From: Ancylobacter sp. IITR112
GTDB lineage: Bacteria > Pseudomonadota > Alphaproteobacteria > Rhizobiales > Xanthobacteraceae
Reading direction: 5' to 3'
Length of the DNA: 64,000 nt
Assembly (NCBI RefSeq): GCF_041415945.1
Contig: NZ_JBGCUS010000002.1
Coordinates: forward strand, 62,001 to 126,000
Shown: positions 60,808 through 64,000 of the stretch, piece by piece
Numbering within the stretch: position 1 is the first letter of the stretch
Layout: every line of letters starts with the position of its first letter
The notes under the pieces: generated by a model
Database searches by the model: none
The model's input: only the letters and a program-made list of their open reading frames with translations
What the model was told of the DNA's origin: nothing
Made by a program: the position numbers and the translations under genes

Positions 60808-62336
60808 TCGTAGCCCCCAAACGGACTGACGCCCTCGTACAGCCAGTGCTCCGCGCCAAGCGGCTTGGCCTCCACACCCAGCATCAGGCGGTGGTCATCA
60901 TGCGGACCGATTGCCATGTCTGCCGTTCGGAGGGTCTTGCCGCACGCTCCCAGGTTCTCGTTTCAATTGGCAACCGGCAGGTACAGGCAATCCTCTTTCA
61001 GATAGAGGGCGACGAATTGATCGCGCTCGACGAGGTTGCACTTTCTGAGGCCGCCTGGGCGCTCCTCGGCGTTGCGGATGGCGAAGCCGTCAAAGTCACG
61101 CATGCGCCCGCGATCGAATCGTTGGCTAGCGTCCGCCGACGCATCTACGGCAACCGGCTGGACGCATCGGCCCTCGCGGCGATCGCCAAGGATGTTGTCG
61201 CGGGCCGATACACCGACGTGCATCTTGCCGCTTTCCTGACGGCGGGCGCCGCCTTGCCTCTTGACGAGGAGGAGACCGCCAACCTGACAGGCGCGATGGT
61301 TGAAGTTGGCGACCGCATGCACTGGGACGCCCCAATCATCGTCGACAAGCACTGCATCGGTGGCCTGCCGGGCAATCGCACCACACCGATCATTGTTGCG
61401 ATCGTCGCGGCGCAAGGTCTCATCATGCCCAAGACCTCTTCACGCGCCATAACCTCGCCGGCAGGCACGGCCGACACGATGGAGACGCTCGCTCCGGTCG
61501 ACCTCGACATTGTGATGCTCCGGCGCGTAGTGGAGGCTGAAGGTGGCTGCATCGCCTGGGGTGGCGCGGTGCATCTTAGTCCAGCCGACGATATCTTCGT
61601 GCGCATCGAGCGTGAGCTCGATATCGATACCGAAGGCCAGCTCATCGCGTCCGTGCTGTCGAAGAAAATTTCCGCTGGCTCAACCCATGTAGTGATCGAT
61701 ATTCCCGTCGGCCCGACAGCCAAGGTTCGCAGCGAGGAGGTCGCCGGTCATCTCGCCGAGCGCATGGGGGCGGTTGCCGCGCGCTTCGGCCTGTCCGCGA
61801 TATGTCTCCAGACCGATGGCTCACAGCCGGTCGGCAGGGGGATCGGGCCGGCCCTCGAGGCTCTCGATGTCCTGGCTGTCCTTCAAAACGCCAGTAGCGC
61901 GCCGGACGATCTCAGGAGACGCGCTATAACGCTTGCGGGCGCAGCACTCGAAATCGGGGGGAAAGCCGAAAAAGGCCAAGGGACTCGATTGGCGCTCGAA
62001 ACGCTCGCCGACGGCCGGGCCTGGAGGAAGTTCGAAGCGATCTGTGAGGCGCAGGGCGGAATGCGCACGCCCCCGATGGCGGCCAACGTCCATCCGCTTA
62101 TGGCACCGCATGCGGGACGCGTCGTTCATGTCGACAATCGAAGGCTCGCCCGACTTGCCAAACTCGCTGGCGCGCCTGAGGCCAAGGTCGCCGGCGTTCG
62201 CATGGACGTGCGGCTGGGCGACGAGGTCGACAAGGGTCAGCCAATGCTTCATGTCCATGCCGAGACGCGTGCCGAACTCTCCTATGCCCTGGAATACGCC
62301 GCCCGGTCCGGCGATATCGTCAAGGTCGAGCCATGA
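60804..62336 (+). CDS. Thymidine/AMP phosphorylase family protein
   Basis: A 510-residue protein of the pyrimidine-nucleoside/AMP phosphorylase family. It has a roughly 90-residue N-terminal domain (VLRAKRLGLHTQHQAVVIMR, then ALLGVADGEAVKVTHAPAIE and SLASVRRRIYGNRLD) like archaeal AMP phosphorylases. The catalytic core shows DKHCIGGLPGNRTTPIIVAI, TSSRAITSPAGTADTMETLA and ISAGSTHVVIDIPVG. It would phosphorolyse nucleotides or nucleosides to sugar phosphates, which the neighbouring enzymes could process. The long form argues for AMP phosphorylase rather than DeoA. It overlaps the MBL gene (ATGA). Confidence 0.85.
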   Translation: MIVAPKRTDALVQPVLRAKRLGLHTQHQAVVIMRTDCHVCRSEGLAARSQVLVSIGNRQVQAILFQIEGDELIALDEVALSEAAWALLGVADGEAVKVTHAPAIESLASVRRRIYGNRLDASALAAIAKDVVAGRYTDVHLAAFLTAGAALPLDEEETANLTGAMVEVGDRMHWDAPIIVDKHCIGGLPGNRTTPIIVAIVAAQGLIMPKTSSRAITSPAGTADTMETLAPVDLDIVMLRRVVEAEGGCIAWGGAVHLSPADDIFVRIERELDIDTEGQLIASVLSKKISAGSTHVVIDIPVGPTAKVRSEEVAGHLAERMGAVAARFGLSAICLQTDGSQPVGRGIGPALEALDVLAVLQNASSAPDDLRRRAITLAGAALEIGGKAEKGQGTRLALETLADGRAWRKFEAICEAQGGMRTPPMAANVHPLMAPHAGRVVHVDNRRLARLAKLAGAPEAKVAGVRMDVRLGDEVDKGQPMLHVHAETRAELSYALEYAARSGDIVKVEP

Positions 62337-62429
62337 GGCGGCCGTAGGTTCTCGCTCAAGTAGCGACAACGCCTTAGGATCAATTCTATCGGGGCGACAA
62401 GCTACTGCTGAAGATGAACAGGCGGCAAT

Positions 62430-62452
62430 CGTGATCAGCTGCGCTGATCACG
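62430..62452. promoter_or_regulatory. Inverted repeat before the MgtC-like gene
   Basis: A perfect 10-bp inverted repeat, cgtgatcagc / gctgatcacg, with a 3-base centre lies 14 bp upstream of the next ATG (62466). It may be an operator, or a hairpin after the salvage operon; no T tract follows. Confidence 0.4.
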
Positions 62453-62465
62453 TGACTCTACCATC

Positions 62466-63763
62466 ATGGACCAGGCCATGGACGTCTTGATCTTGCAGCT
62501 CGGTCTATCACTTGCCATCGGTTTGCTCGTCGGCCTGGAGCGTGGGTGGCGCGAGCGCGACACTCCGGATGGCGGGCGCGCGGCAGGTATCCGGACATAT
62601 GGAATTTCCGGACTGCTCGGCGGGGTGGCGGCGGCTCTCAGCGCCAGCCTCGACGCCCCCGCCATCCTGATCGCAGGCTTCCTCGCCTTCGCTGCGGTCT
62701 TCGCCTGGTACAAGGCACGCGAATCCCTCCACGAGGAGGATTACAGCGTGACTGGTATCATCGCCGCTCTGGGCGTGTTCGCTCTGGGTGCGCTTGCCGT
62801 CGTCGGGGATCAACGCGCCGCGGCTGCCGGCGGGGCTGCGCTCGCCGCCGTCCTCGCCAGTCGCGAACTTCTGCACGGACTTCTCAGGCGAATTTCCTGG
62901 ATCGAGCTCCGTTCGGCTCTGGTGCTCGCGGTAATGACGGCGATCATCCTACCACTGCTGCCCGATCGAGCCATGGATCCATGGGGCGGCTTCAATCCCC
63001 GCCGGGTATGGCTCTTCACCGTGCTGACGGCGGCGATCTCTTTCCTTGGCTACATCGCGGTCCGGGCCCTCGGCACGACCCGGGGTGTTCTGGTCAGCGG
63101 TCTTGCAGGAGCCGTCATCTCGTCGACCGCCGTAACTCTTTCGCTGGCACGGACGGCCAAGACGGGAGGGGATCCCTGGCCGTTGGCGGGTGCCGCGATC
63201 CTTGCGGCAGGCGTTTCTGTGATCCGGGTCACCACAATCGTCGCCATCGTCGCGCCGTCTGTACTGGGGGTTGCGGGTCTGGCCATCCTGGCCACGGTCG
63301 CCGGCTTTGCGGCCTGCGGCATCCTCACCTTCTGTCGCGCCACACCATTTCGGGCGAAGGTCCGCAACCGCCGGGCAACCCTTTCGAGGTGGGACCGCTG
63401 CTCCTGTTTGCGGGGCTCTTCGCGCTCGTCTCCACCGTGAGCGCCGCCCTTTCGGTCGGAAGCAGCGGTGGGATGGTCGCGACCTCCGCCATCTCGGGAC
63501 TATTTGACGTCGATGTCGCGGTGCTTAGTGCGTTGCGGCTGCTCGGACTGCCGGCAACCATTGAGGCGGTCGGACACGCGGTGCTTCTGGCGCTCGCCAC
63601 GAATGCCATTGGCCGCCTGACAGTCGCCGCCGCTGCGGGGCCGGTTCGCTTCTGGCTCCCGCTGGCGAGCGCCACCGTGGTGTCCATTGCGCTCGGCTAT
63701 GCCGCCTTTGCGACGCTGCCACATTTCGAGTGGTCGGGTCCGTCGGCCGTGACCGGGTCTTGA
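62466..63763 (+). pseudogene. MgtC/SapB and DUF4010 membrane protein with frameshift
   Basis: The first frame encodes an MgtC/SapB-type N-terminus (LGLSLAIGLLVGLERGWRER, GIRTYGISGLLGGVAAAL) and the start of a DUF4010-type region (YIAVRALGTTRGVLVSGLAG). About residue 305 the match jumps by one base to another frame (FEVGPLLLFAGLFALVSTVS, AALSVGSSGGMVATSAISGL, HAVLLALATNAIGRLTVAAA), ending at 63763. So the intact gene would be about 430 residues. The shift near 63370-63385 may be real decay or a sequencing error. Role unknown; MgtC-like proteins are linked to Mg2+ limitation and virulence. Confidence 0.8.
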
Positions 63764-63819
63764 ATCGACGAGACATGAGCATATTCCATCGCCCTGCACC
63801 CGGACAACGTTGCAGCGGA

Positions 63820-64000
63820 AGGAACTCGGTGCCTGAAGCCGCGGCAGAATTCCCCTCGTCTGCCCGATCTCATGTTGTTCAGACGGGATGATCTGAGAGC
63901 ACAGGTCGGTGATTTCGGCATTGCTGAGCTCGGCGTCACGCCATATCGGGATGGCGCCGGAATGGAGTGCGGCTCCTGGCATCTCTGCTCCGACAGCGCG
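63820..64000 (-). pseudogene. DUF305 C-terminal remnant (runs off window)
   Basis: Minus-strand codons read ALHSGAIPIWRDAELSNAEI, then TDLCSQIIPSEQHEIGQTRG and ILPRLQAP, matching the C-terminal part of DUF305 proteins such as the intact gene at 23673-24176 (HSGAILMC...LCDGIIQSQRNEIEQM). The MIPHH metal motif is degraded. The upstream part lies beyond the window, so it could also be the 3' end of a diverged gene. Confidence 0.5.

Noticed and set aside
1..64000. CRISPR arrays, tRNA, rRNA or a replication origin
   Set aside because: No regularly spaced repeats, no cloverleaf-like or rRNA-like sequence and no repABC or other replication genes were seen when reading the window.

Overview
The window is high-GC DNA from an alphaproteobacterium, most likely a member of the Hyphomicrobiales. 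The DUF1403-ScpB pair, the RES/Xre toxin-antitoxin pair, the DUF1538-DUF1538-PII operon and the copper genes all fit that order; the genus cannot be told from the sequence. There are no rRNA, tRNA, ribosomal or other core genes. Everything looks accessory (plasmid, integrative element or genomic island), with mobile-element scars and decaying genes.

Layout. (1) 1-1.6 kb: a DUF1403 protein and an ScpB-like protein. (2) 1.8-14.7 kb: a defence-type island. It holds three adjacent minus-strand genes that each carry a PD-(D/E)XK nuclease-like core, one fused to a TIR/deoxyribosyltransferase-like domain; a RES toxin with its Xre/MbcA antitoxin; two proteins of unknown function with a similar helical N-terminus; and a two-gene kinase-like/SF1 helicase plus phospholipase-D pair that matches the published Mokosh type I architecture. 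A Tn3 transposase remnant closes the island. (3) 15.3-22.3 kb: a P2-type cation ATPase gene split by an IS3-family (IS407-group) element, then PII-like, two DUF1538 membrane proteins and an AI-2E family transporter. (4) 22.4-25.2 kb: a graveyard of broken genes (PHA-synthase-like hydrolase, TumE-like toxin, carboxymuconolactone decarboxylase, PEBP, FAD oxidoreductase) around one intact DUF305 gene. (5) 25.2-31.8 kb: a two-component system diverging from a set of PepSY, DUF2271, flavoreductase and ApbE genes. This set looks like a flavin-based extracytoplasmic electron-transfer module; the DUF2271 protein carries a flavinylation-like NGITGAS motif.

(6) 31.9-56.0 kb: a large metal, mainly copper, resistance region. 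It has a TPCP-motif P1B ATPase, a copper ATPase remnant, two multicopper oxidases, CusA/CusB, a FixH-like protein, a TolC-type lipoprotein, a cupredoxin, a CusF-like protein, a DUF411 protein, a cytochrome b561-like protein and a CPH-motif CopB-type ATPase. Interspersed are a Crp-family regulator, an L,D-transpeptidase and several small exported proteins with clustered cysteines and histidines. Cu(I) would be oxidised in the periplasm by the multicopper oxidases, buffered by CusF, cupredoxin and DUF411, and exported by CusAB-TolC and the P1B pumps.

(7) 56.0-62.3 kb: starting 12 bp after copB, a tightly packed set (PRPP synthetase-like, phosphoketolase-like, beta-CASP metallo-beta-lactamase, AMP/thymidine phosphorylase-like) that looks like a nucleotide-ribose salvage route. 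(8) 62.5-64 kb: a frameshifted MgtC/DUF4010 membrane gene and a degenerate DUF305 fragment running off the end.

All calls come from reading translated sequence and recalled family motifs. No database search was run.
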